NCBI GenBank assembly: GCA_944321525.1
Contig: CALULQ010000014.1
Span: forward strand, 23,711-87,710
Origin: an uncultured Paraprevotella sp.
Lineage (GTDB): Bacteria; Bacteroidota; Bacteroidia; Bacteroidales; Bacteroidaceae
DNA length: 64,000 bases
Direction: 5' to 3'
A program made the position numbers and the translations under genes. Every line of letters starts with the position of its first letter. Position 1 is the first letter of the stretch. Positions 26,677 through 34,856 of the stretch are shown piece after piece. Under the pieces are notes generated by a model that was not told where the DNA came from, searched no databases, and was given only the letters and a program-made list of their open reading frames with translations.

Positions 26677-29526
26677 ATGAACAAAATGAAGAAACTCTGG
26701 TGGACCATGTTCGTGCTCTGCTTCTGCTGCACAGGGGCATCCGCGCAGAAGACCATCGATCTTGTGGGAGACATCATAGACGAATTTTTGAATGTCCCGC
26801 TTACAGGCGTGAAAATATCTGTGCTGAATCCGGAGGACAGCACCGTGGTGGTAGACTCGGCCAATATCAGCCATGTGGTGGACCGGAACGGCAAGTTGCT
26901 GCAAGTGGTATTCTCTGCTCCCGTAAAGGCGGAGAAGCGCGACTATCTTGTGCGAGCCACGCGTGCGGGCTACAATGAGGTGTGGCAACCGATTACCATA
27001 CATAATCCCGATTTGATAGACAAAGTCCGCGTTCCGACTATCAAATTGCGCAAAGAACGTGAACTTGCCTTGAATGAGGTGAAAGTGACGGCCACCAAGG
27101 TGAAGATGTACTACAAGGGCGACACGCTGGTCTACGACGCTGACGCCTTCAAGCTTCCCGACGGTTCCATGCTCGACGCCCTCATCCGGCAGCTTCCGGG
27201 CGTGACGCTGAACGATGCCGGGGAGATTTTCGTGAACGGCAGGAAGGTGGACGAACTGCTGCTCGGTTCGCGCACCTTTTTCCGGGGCAACAACAAGGTG
27301 TTGATGGAGAACCTGCCTTATTATACGGTGAAGAACCTGAAAGTTTATGAGAAGCAGACTGATAAAAGTGAAGTGCTGGGCTACGACGTAGAGCCCCGCC
27401 GCTTCGTGATGGACGTGAACCTGCGTCCGGAATATAGCCAAGGCTACATCGCCAATGTGGAGGCGGCCGGAGGAACGGAAGAGCGCTGGCTGGGCCGCGG
27501 CTTCCTGCTGGGATTCACCGACCGGTGGCGGTATTCACTGCTGGCCAATCTCAACAACGTGAACGAAACGCGCCATGTGGGAGAACAGGGGCACTGGACG
27601 CCGGCCCGCATGCCGCAGTCCATGATTACCACCCGCAGTGTGGCCACCGACCTGGACTACCAGTCGAAAGACAAGAAGACGTCGAACACCTTCAATGCCG
27701 ACTTCACTTCTACGTCCAACCGGCAAGACATGCGCCAGCGTTACGAGCAGTTCCTCGAAGGCAATACGCCGGTTTCATTCACCGAGTCGGCAAACCGTTC
27801 GGGTAACAGGCGTCTGAACCTGCACAACAGTCTGAGTTTGAAAAAGAACTATTATTTCAGCATGTCTGCGGATTTCAATTACGCCAACCGTGACGGTTCT
27901 TCCCATTCGGCCTTCCAACAATGGAACGACACACTGGCAGCTGACATGCGCACCGTGGGAATGAGCGAAGGAAAGCAGATAAACGGACAAGTACAAATGG
28001 ACCTGTCTTTCAATGTGGGACATCGAAAAGGACAACAGGGGGAGCAACAAGGTTACGACTACTGGAAACAAAACATGTCTTTCAGCCTCCACGTCTTCCA
28101 CGAGAACAACCAAGCGGAACAGGCCGGACGTTACACCACCCGTCAATATTCCATGCCGTCGCAAGAGCTGCGCCACAATGCCAACGATTATGAGAACAAA
28201 AACACATGGGGACTGTTTTCAATGAGATACGACGCCAACAATGATAAGCGTCTAAGTGTAATCTTAGGGAACACTACATATTTCATTGCCCAGAATACTC
28301 ATGACTACCTTTATCATCCCGACACGCTGATGCTCGCTTCGCAACTGGACGCACTGTCCGCCATCACCGACCCCGGCAACTCCTATCGGGGACAGTTCAA
28401 CGTGGTGGACAACAGCTTCAGCATTACCCTCTGTACCAATGACACATACAGAATCAGTCCGGAACTTCCCTACCTTATCCATTACTCCCCTTGGAGAATC
28501 AACGTAGACTTCACTGTCCGTCATGACGGACTTGATTACCAGCGCGGGCTTATTGACACGCTAATTAGCAAAAATAGTTTTTTTGTCAATCCATCCCTTT
28601 CCTATCGCTACATGTCGGAAAATGGCAAGCGTGATTTCCGGTTGGACATCAACCATACGCGTTCCTCTGTTTATCTGTACGACCTCATAAACTACCGCGA
28701 CGACAGCGCGCCGCTCGTGATAAAGCTCGGCAACCCGCACCTGAAAGGCAATGCGTCGTCCACGCTCAGCGCCGACTACACCGACCGCACGGGAAGGCAC
28801 ATGCAGCAATACCACTTCGGTGCAGCGTTCAACTACCGCCACCGCAGCGTGGCGCAGTCCGTCACCTACGACCCGGTGAGCGGCGTCTACACCTACAAGC
28901 CCATGAACGTGAGCGGCGCCTACACCGTGGGCGGCAAGGCGGACTTCTCGCGCGGGCTGGACAAGAACAACCGCTGGACCTTCCAGACCAATGCCGACGC
29001 CACCTTGGACCATGCCGTGGACCACGCCATGTTCGCGGGCGAGACGGAAAGCCACGAGAACATCGTAAACACGCTGACCTTGCACGACAATACCTATATA
29101 CAATATAGCAAAGGGTCGTTCAACGTGCGCGCCACGGGCGACATCACCTGGCGACGGAGCGAAGGCCGGATGTACGACTTCTCCCGTCTCAGCGCCCTGG
29201 ATTACCGCTACGGCCTCTCGGCCCGCTACACCCTGCCCCGCCTGAAGACCACCCTCTCGGCCGACGGGACGATGTACAGCCGCCGCGGATACGGCAGCGC
29301 GGACCTGAACACCGACGACTTCGTGCTCAACGCCTCGCTCAGCCAGCCCTTCCTGAAGGGTAAACTCATCGCAAGGATAGAAGCCTTCGACCTGCTGCAC
29401 CAGCTCTCCTCCACGCAATACTCGGTCAACGCCCAGGGACGCACCGAGACGTGGTACCGATCGCTGCCCCACTACGTGATGTTCCACCTCGTCTACCATT
29501 GGAACCGTAACCCGAAGAGGCAATAA
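26677..29526 (+). CDS. Outer-membrane beta-barrel / TonB-dependent receptor-like protein
   Basis: 949 residues. A signal peptide (KLWWTMFVLCFCCTGASAQ) is followed by a carboxypeptidase-regulatory-like beta-sandwich (about 25-125), a plug-like domain (about 130-230, with SMLDALIRQLPGVTLNDAG and IFVNGRKV), and a long beta-strand-rich barrel to the C-terminus. It resembles the outer-membrane beta-barrel family seen beside BlaI/BlaR1 pairs in Bacteroidota, rather than a SusC protein, and no SusD gene follows. The substrate is unknown. By eye the stretch 28050-28660 is more AT-rich than the rest, which could mark a recombined segment. Confidence 0.85.
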   Translation: MNKMKKLWWTMFVLCFCCTGASAQKTIDLVGDIIDEFLNVPLTGVKISVLNPEDSTVVVDSANISHVVDRNGKLLQVVFSAPVKAEKRDYLVRATRAGYNEVWQPITIHNPDLIDKVRVPTIKLRKERELALNEVKVTATKVKMYYKGDTLVYDADAFKLPDGSMLDALIRQLPGVTLNDAGEIFVNGRKVDELLLGSRTFFRGNNKVLMENLPYYTVKNLKVYEKQTDKSEVLGYDVEPRRFVMDVNLRPEYSQGYIANVEAAGGTEERWLGRGFLLGFTDRWRYSLLANLNNVNETRHVGEQGHWTPARMPQSMITTRSVATDLDYQSKDKKTSNTFNADFTSTSNRQDMRQRYEQFLEGNTPVSFTESANRSGNRRLNLHNSLSLKKNYYFSMSADFNYANRDGSSHSAFQQWNDTLAADMRTVGMSEGKQINGQVQMDLSFNVGHRKGQQGEQQGYDYWKQNMSFSLHVFHENNQAEQAGRYTTRQYSMPSQELRHNANDYENKNTWGLFSMRYDANNDKRLSVILGNTTYFIAQNTHDYLYHPDTLMLASQLDALSAITDPGNSYRGQFNVVDNSFSITLCTNDTYRISPELPYLIHYSPWRINVDFTVRHDGLDYQRGLIDTLISKNSFFVNPSLSYRYMSENGKRDFRLDINHTRSSVYLYDLINYRDDSAPLVIKLGNPHLKGNASSTLSADYTDRTGRHMQQYHFGAAFNYRHRSVAQSVTYDPVSGVYTYKPMNVSGAYTVGGKADFSRGLDKNNRWTFQTNADATLDHAVDHAMFAGETESHENIVNTLTLHDNTYIQYSKGSFNVRATGDITWRRSEGRMYDFSRLSALDYRYGLSARYTLPRLKTTLSADGTMYSRRGYGSADLNTDDFVLNASLSQPFLKGKLIARIEAFDLLHQLSSTQYSVNAQGRTETWYRSLPHYVMFHLVYHWNRNPKRQ

Positions 29527-29556
29527 CCTAAATCAAACGCTGTTTTTCATTTCCTT

Positions 29557-29589
29557 GGGGGCGCGTCCGTCCGGTACGGATGCGCCCCC
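29557..29589 (+). terminator. Hairpin after the receptor gene, possible terminator
   Basis: GGGGGCGC and GCGCCCCC with inner TCCGT/ACGGA form a strong stem, but no T-tract follows, so it may instead be a 3'-end protective hairpin. Confidence 0.5.
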
Positions 29590-29673
29590 GCCGTCATTCC
29601 CCACACCCGGCCGGATGAAACGGCACCGCCGTCGGGAAAACGAAGGGACGACAGACGGAAAATGAGGCAAGGC

Positions 29674-29749
29674 CTTGCGGAGCGGCGAATTGTACTCTGC
29701 GGCAAGTACTCGAGTACTTTCCGCAAAGTACGCTGACGGACTCCGCAAG
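29674..29749 (+). repeat. Intergenic 22-bp-unit repeat element, copy D (two units, inverted termini)
   Basis: The core is 29692-29733: GTACTCTGCGGCAA, GTACTCGA, GTACTTTCCGCAAA, GTACGC. The flanks end in a perfect 9-bp inverted repeat, CTTGCGGAG at 29674-29682 and CTCCGCAAG at 29741-29749, so this copy suggests the full element is about 76 bp with terminal inverted repeats. Confidence 0.92.
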
Positions 29750-29849
29750 AGGTTTCAATAAAGCCAGGTGAAACGCGACCCGCCCCGCAGCATAATAGGG
29801 AACCGTTTCTTATTTCCCGCAAAAAAGGCTCTATCTCACTTTTTTGTCG

Positions 29850-29857
29850 TACCTTTG
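29850..29857 (+). promoter_or_regulatory. -7 element of the SGNH-MBOAT operon
   Basis: TACCTTTG matches TAnnTTTG, 32 bp upstream of the ATG at 29890. No clear -33. Confidence 0.55.
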
Positions 29858-29889
29858 CCCAGTTTTTACACCAAACCCCAAGAAACGAG

Positions 29890-31479
29890 ATGAAAATCGG
29901 ACACATCGTTTGCTTTATCTTCTCCGTCATCGGCCTGCTGGCCCTCGTGGCCTACTTTTTCCCGCAAGAGGGCGTGGCCGTGGGCGGAGTGGAGTTGCGC
30001 TTCCCCACGCTGGCAGAGGTGCTCCAAACCGAGGAAGAAGAAATCCCGGCGGACACCATACCCGAGGACACGCTCACCACGGAAGAGCTGATGCAGCTGC
30101 GCATGGACGCGCTCAAGGCGGAAAAGGAAAGCGAATTCCTCGACTACTGCCGGACCAACCCGGCGCGCATCTACATGCCGGGCGACAGCATAGGCTACCT
30201 GGACCCCTTCTTCGACGCCCTTGAGGCGGCCCGCGAACATCCCATGCGCATCATGCACTACGGCGACTCGCAGCTGGAGGGCGACCGCATCACGTCAGTG
30301 CTGCGCGAAGCTTTCCAGGAACGGTTCGGCGGAAGCGGCGTGGGCCTGGTGCCCGCCGTGCAGACCATCGGCACCTACACGCTCTCGCAAACGGCAGAAC
30401 CGGCAGAACCGGCTCGCCACCTCGTCTACGGACCAAAGACCATGCGGCTCGAAGGGGGCGACTACGGCCCCATGGGGCAGACGGCCACCGTGGACGGACA
30501 GGCCACCTTCAGCTTCACCACCCGCATGCGGGACACCTACCCCAACGCCTCGCGCTTCAGCCAACTCACGCTGATGGCCGGCGCGCCGGTGGACGCCCGC
30601 GCCATCGTGGGACAAGACACGCTGCGGCTCACCCCGGCGCAAGGCAGCGACAACCTTTACTTCTACACCGCCCGGCTGGGCGGGGCGCGCACCACGGCCA
30701 CCCTGACCGTGGAGGGGCAAGCCGACCTCTACGGCATCCTGCTCGACGGTGCGGGCGGCGTGTCGGTGGACAACATCCCCATGCGCGGCTGCTCGGGCAC
30801 GGTGTTCACCAGCATCAGCCAGGCAACCCTCGCCCCCTTCTTCCGGCGGGAGAACGTGCGCCTCGTCATCCTGCAATACGGCGGCAACTCCGTGCCCTAC
30901 CTGAAAGACCAGAAGGGCATCGACGCCTATATGAACGGGCTGAAACGGCAAATCAACTACCTGCGGAGGCTGCAGCCCGAAGCCTGCTTCCTCTTCATCG
31001 GCCCGTCGGACATGTCGACGTCCATCGAGGGAAAGATGCAGACCTATCCACTGCTGCCCCGCGTGGTGGAGGCGCTGAAGCGAATGGCCAGCGAAAGCGG
31101 CGTGGCCTACTGGGACCTCTATGCGGCCATGGGTGGACGGAACTCCATGATGAAATGGGTGGACAGCCAGATGGCCGGACCGGACTACGTGCACTTCACG
31201 CCGAAAGGCGCACGCCACGTGGGCAAGATCCTGTACGAGACATTGGAATTCTATCATAAGTTCTACCGCTTCCGCACGGGAAAAGACCGGCTGAAGCTGA
31301 GCGCGGACAGCACGGAACTGGTGGTGGACACGGCGGCCAGCGCCCCCACCCACGTGGCGGCCGACACGGCACACGCCCCGAAACGGACTGCCGCGGACAG
31401 CGCCGCGACGACACGGACGGGACACAAAACGCAGACGGCCACAGACAGCACACGAGGCCACCGGAACAACCCGATATAA
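29890..31479 (+). CDS. Membrane-anchored SGNH-fold hydrolase/acetyltransferase-like protein
   Basis: 529 residues. An N-terminal membrane anchor (residues 5-25, IVCFIFSVIGLLALVAYFF) puts the body in the periplasm. SGNH motifs: HYGDSQLEGD near 123-132 carries the nucleophile Ser, QYGGNS near 333 the oxyanion Gly/Asn, GPSDMS near 375, and GPDYVHFTPKG near 430 the catalytic Asp and His. With the second SGNH gene and the MBOAT gene it forms the classic arrangement for O-acetylation of a cell-surface polymer, as in AlgI/AlgJ/AlgX and PatA/PatB. The acceptor, peptidoglycan or a polysaccharide, is not identifiable. The last 60 residues are Thr/Ala/Asp-rich and probably disordered. Confidence 0.85.
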   Translation: MKIGHIVCFIFSVIGLLALVAYFFPQEGVAVGGVELRFPTLAEVLQTEEEEIPADTIPEDTLTTEELMQLRMDALKAEKESEFLDYCRTNPARIYMPGDSIGYLDPFFDALEAAREHPMRIMHYGDSQLEGDRITSVLREAFQERFGGSGVGLVPAVQTIGTYTLSQTAEPAEPARHLVYGPKTMRLEGGDYGPMGQTATVDGQATFSFTTRMRDTYPNASRFSQLTLMAGAPVDARAIVGQDTLRLTPAQGSDNLYFYTARLGGARTTATLTVEGQADLYGILLDGAGGVSVDNIPMRGCSGTVFTSISQATLAPFFRRENVRLVILQYGGNSVPYLKDQKGIDAYMNGLKRQINYLRRLQPEACFLFIGPSDMSTSIEGKMQTYPLLPRVVEALKRMASESGVAYWDLYAAMGGRNSMMKWVDSQMAGPDYVHFTPKGARHVGKILYETLEFYHKFYRFRTGKDRLKLSADSTELVVDTAASAPTHVAADTAHAPKRTAADSAATTRTGHKTQTATDSTRGHRNNPI

Positions 31480-31523
31480 AAAGGTATGACCATCGCGAAA
31501 CCCACACAAACGAAGAAGGAAAC

Positions 31524-32807
31524 ATGCAAATGAAGAAATACAGCACCCTGGCCGCCTGCCTGGCGGCATTCATCCTGCTGGCCTCATGCCTCATGAAGCC
31601 GGAAGCCGCACTGGGAGAACGGCGGGCCACGCTGCGCCCCCTGCCCACCTACCCCTTCATCCGCTATGATGAAAACGCGCTGCAGTTCCCCGGCGGACAC
31701 CTGCGGTTCGACACGCTGTACCAACGGCTGGACACGCTGCTGCAAACCGGGAAGGGACGCATCTCCATCGTACACATCGGGGGCAGCCACGTGCAGGCGG
31801 GCTACCTGAGTCACCAGCTGCGCACGGACTTCGCCACGCTGGGAGACTCCATCGTGACGGAACGCGGACTGGTGTTCCCCTTCCGCATCCTGCGCACCAA
31901 CGCACCGCAAAACTACCGCATCACCTACACGGGCCGCTGGGAAAGCACCCGCTGCATCAAGCCCAACGGCACGGACACCCTGGGACTGGCCGGAGCAGCC
32001 GCCAGCACGCGCGACAGCGCTGCCTCGCTCTCGCTCACGCTCAACCTGCGCGACTCGGTGCCGTTCCACTTCACCCGACTGCGCCTGCTGGGCTATGCCA
32101 CCGACAGCGCGGCCGTTCCCTACGCCCTGCACCGGGGCGAACGGCTCACGGCGCGCCCCGACACGGCGGCCTGCGGCTACGTGATAGACTTCCCCGAAGC
32201 CTGCACGGAAGCAGACATCCGCTTCAGCCTTCCCGCGGAAGCACGGTTCACCCTAACGGGCATCGTTCCCGAAAACGGGCGCGACGGCATCACCTACCAC
32301 GCCACAGGCATCAACGGAGCCGACGTGCCGGCCTGGCTGCGCTGCGGACACCTGGAGCGCGACCTTCGGCTCGTCCATCCGGACCTGGCCATCTTCGGCA
32401 TCGGCATCAACGACGCCAACGTGCCGCCCGGCCGTTTCGACCCGGAAGCGTTCAAAGCCAACTACCGGCAACTCATCGCCCTGTTCCAGGCGGCCAATCC
32501 GCACTGCGCCCTGCTCTTCGTGACCAACAACGACTGCCTGCTCAACCTGGGTCGCCGCTACGGCAAGCGCACCAACCCCAACACGGCCCGCGTGGCCTTG
32601 GCGATGAAGGAACTGGCCGCGGAATACGGCGGAGCCGTGTGGGACCAGTACGCCATCATGGGCGGCTCGCGCTCCTCGGCCCTGTGGCGCGGCAAAGGCC
32701 TGATGCGCCCCGACCGCATACACTTCACCGCCGAAGGCTACCGGCTCGTCGGCGACCTGCTCTATAACGCCCTGATTACTGATTACTTGGAAACCAATGG
32801 AAATTAA
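31524..32807 (+). CDS. SGNH-fold lipoprotein, partner of the MBOAT protein
   Basis: 427 residues. The start gives MQMKKYSTLAACLAAFILLASC, a lipoprotein signal with lipobox LASC. The SGNH layout is retained but altered: HIGGSHVQAG near 84-93 in place of GDS, GIGINDAN near 292, and RPDRIHFTAEGY near 395 with Asp and His. The GGSH form occurs in AlgJ/AlgX-like acetyltransferases. It starts 44 bp after the first SGNH gene and overlaps the MBOAT gene by 11 bp, so the products probably work as one machine. An alternative is an esterase removing the same acetyl groups. Confidence 0.82.
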   Translation: MQMKKYSTLAACLAAFILLASCLMKPEAALGERRATLRPLPTYPFIRYDENALQFPGGHLRFDTLYQRLDTLLQTGKGRISIVHIGGSHVQAGYLSHQLRTDFATLGDSIVTERGLVFPFRILRTNAPQNYRITYTGRWESTRCIKPNGTDTLGLAGAAASTRDSAASLSLTLNLRDSVPFHFTRLRLLGYATDSAAVPYALHRGERLTARPDTAACGYVIDFPEACTEADIRFSLPAEARFTLTGIVPENGRDGITYHATGINGADVPAWLRCGHLERDLRLVHPDLAIFGIGINDANVPPGRFDPEAFKANYRQLIALFQAANPHCALLFVTNNDCLLNLGRRYGKRTNPNTARVALAMKELAAEYGGAVWDQYAIMGGSRSSALWRGKGLMRPDRIHFTAEGYRLVGDLLYNALITDYLETNGN

Positions 32808-34665
32808 AGAAAACCTGACGATGCTGTGGGAATACCTGAAGACGGTGTTCTCCTTCGACCCCGAAAGCCCGCTGCTCTTCACGCAGTTCCAGTTCTGGGC
32901 GTTCTTCGCCATCGTCTTTGCCGTGTTCGCGCTCTTCCGCAACAAGCGTCTGCTGCGCAACACCTACCTGTTCTTCATCAGCGTCCTGTTCTACTACAAG
33001 ACGAGCGGGCTGTTCTTCGGCCTGCTGCTTTTCGTCACCCTCAGCGACTTCATCATCGCCCAGTTCATCCACGCCAGCCGGGCGCAGTGGGCCAAGAAAC
33101 TGTTCCTCATCCTGAGCGTGACGATAGACCTCTCCATCCTGTGCTACTTCAAATATGCCTACTTCTTCGCCGACCTGGTCAACACGCTCTGCGGCACGTC
33201 GCTCGAAGTGACAAACATCCTGGCCGAAGGCTTCAACCGGGCTGTGGGCGAACCGGTGTTCAGCATCGACCGCATCATCCTGCCGGTGGGCATCTCGTTC
33301 TACACCTTCCAAATCATCAGCTACACGGCGGACGTGTATAAGGGGGAAGTGAAACCCGTGCGCAACTTCTTCGACTTCGGATTCTACGTCACCTTCTTCC
33401 CCCAACTCGTGGCAGGGCCCATCGTGAAGGCCAGCGACTTCATTCCCCAGCTCTACCGGAAATACTGCCTGAGCCGGCTGCAGTTCGGCATGGCCGTGTT
33501 CTGGATTCTCAACGGACTGCTCAAGAAAGTCATCCTGAGCGACTACATCGCGGTGAACTTCATCGACCGCGTGTTCGAAAACCCGATGCTCTTCTCCGGC
33601 TTCGAGAACCTTATGGCCCTCTTCGCCTATTCGCTGCAGGTGTATGCCGACTTCTCGGGCTACACGGACATCGCCATCGGCCTCTCGCTGCTCATGGGCT
33701 TCCACCTGCCGCGCAACTTCAACTCGCCATACAAGGCCCCCAACTGCAGCAACTTCTGGAAACGCTGGCACATCTCGCTGTCGCGCTGGCTACAGACTTA
33801 CCTCTACATTCCCTTGGGCGGCAACCGCAACTCCACCTTCGGCACGTACTTCTGGATTCTGACCATCACGCTGGCCGCCTTGGTGCTGTCGGGCAACCCC
33901 TACATCGCCGTGGGCGTGCTGCTGCTAGCTGCCGCCGTGGTCTACACCGGTCTGCGCTACCCCGACCGGCGACGGAAAATCTGGGCCAACCTGAATTCCA
34001 TGATTACCATGCTGCTGGGCGGACTTTGGCACGGCGCAAGCTGCAACTTCATGGTGTGGGGCGGCCTGAACGGCGTGGGCATGATTGTCTACAAGTTCTG
34101 GCGCGACTTCCGCCCGTTCTACCAATTGCTTTGGGCGCTGTTCTTCCTCGGCCTCGTGTGGGTGTTCTCGGTGTTCTATCCCGCTCCGGTGTGGAACATG
34201 TTCCTCGTGTTCATGCTCTTCATCGCGGGCAGCGCGCTCATCAAGTTCCTCTACGTGGCCAGCAAGGTGCGTTGGCATGTGGGTTGGATAGGCCATGCGT
34301 GGGCCGTGTGGGTCACGTTCGTGTTCATCACCTTCACCCGCCTGTTCTTCCGTTCGGGTTCCAACCTCGACCCCGCCGTGGCCAACGAGACGGCATGGCG
34401 CATCGCCTCGGAGATGGTGAACCAGATAGGCTCGGCCTGGAACGCCAACGTGGGCGACATCATCCTGGCCTACAACAAGGTGTTCGGCCTCTTCCTGCTG
34501 GGCATGGTCATCCATTGGCTGCCCGACAACTGGAAGCGCCGCTACCGCATCTGGTTCGCCCGCACGCCGCTGCCGCTGATGGCCCTCCTCGTGGTGGCCG
34601 CCGTGTTCGTCCTCTACCAGTTCGTCACAGCCGAGATGCAGCCGTTCATCTACTTCCAGTTCTAA
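32797..34665 (+). CDS. MBOAT family membrane-bound O-acyltransferase (AlgI/PatA-like)
   Basis: 622 residues, somewhat longer than the usual 470-500, with about 12 or more hydrophobic helices including an additional C-terminal group. Core motifs are VGISFYTFQIISY, FFPQLVAGPIVK, FWKRWHISLSRWL and LGGLWHGASCNF, whose second His is the invariant MBOAT residue. The family moves acyl groups across the inner membrane for transfer to a periplasmic polymer. It is the third gene of the operon. The preceding CDS overlaps it by 11 bp, indicating coupled translation. Confidence 0.94.
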   Translation: MEIKENLTMLWEYLKTVFSFDPESPLLFTQFQFWAFFAIVFAVFALFRNKRLLRNTYLFFISVLFYYKTSGLFFGLLLFVTLSDFIIAQFIHASRAQWAKKLFLILSVTIDLSILCYFKYAYFFADLVNTLCGTSLEVTNILAEGFNRAVGEPVFSIDRIILPVGISFYTFQIISYTADVYKGEVKPVRNFFDFGFYVTFFPQLVAGPIVKASDFIPQLYRKYCLSRLQFGMAVFWILNGLLKKVILSDYIAVNFIDRVFENPMLFSGFENLMALFAYSLQVYADFSGYTDIAIGLSLLMGFHLPRNFNSPYKAPNCSNFWKRWHISLSRWLQTYLYIPLGGNRNSTFGTYFWILTITLAALVLSGNPYIAVGVLLLAAAVVYTGLRYPDRRRKIWANLNSMITMLLGGLWHGASCNFMVWGGLNGVGMIVYKFWRDFRPFYQLLWALFFLGLVWVFSVFYPAPVWNMFLVFMLFIAGSALIKFLYVASKVRWHVGWIGHAWAVWVTFVFITFTRLFFRSGSNLDPAVANETAWRIASEMVNQIGSAWNANVGDIILAYNKVFGLFLLGMVIHWLPDNWKRRYRIWFARTPLPLMALLVVAAVFVLYQFVTAEMQPFIYFQF

Positions 34666-34696
34666 GCATTCAATCTGCAAAAAAGGAAAAGAAATA

Positions 34697-34728
34697 TTTG
34701 GAAACGTCGAGTTTTTGACCCATCTTTG
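34697..34728 (+). promoter_or_regulatory. Promoter of the MATE gene
   Basis: TTTG at 34697-34700, a 20-bp spacer, then CATCTTTG at 34721-34728, one mismatch from TAnnTTTG. It would start transcription about 120 nt before the MATE start codon and place the long hairpin inside the leader. Confidence 0.6.
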
Positions 34729-34769
34729 CACCCGCAAAAGAAGAGACGTTTTGTAATCCTCATCGGAGG

Positions 34770-34834
34770 GCAATCGAAATGCCGGACAAGATGACTGGGT
34801 AAAACCAATCAGCTTGTCCGGCATTTCCGGTTGC
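34770..34834 (+). promoter_or_regulatory. Long hairpin in the leader of the MATE gene
   Basis: Arms 34770-34790 and 34813-34834 pair over 21 bp with one G-U pair and one bulged C; the inner 14 bp (AAATGCCGGACAAG with CTTGTCCGGCATTT) are perfect. The 22-nt loop can pair partly on itself. There is no T-tract after it, so it is not a simple terminator. It ends 22 nt before the start codon and could control translation or RNA processing. I do not recognise a known riboswitch. Confidence 0.7.
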
Positions 34835-34856
34835 AGGCAACGACTCATAATATAAC

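Larger units (their letters stand above)
29527..29889. other. Intergenic region between the receptor gene and the SGNH gene
   Basis: No gene seen. It holds a hairpin after the receptor gene, a two-unit 22-bp repeat element with its inverted termini, and the promoter of the next operon. Confidence 0.6.

Noticed and set aside
34770..34834. An invertible promoter flanked by inverted repeats
   Set aside because: The loop is only 22 nt and holds no promoter. Bacteroidota invertible promoters have longer spacers, and no recombinase gene is near.
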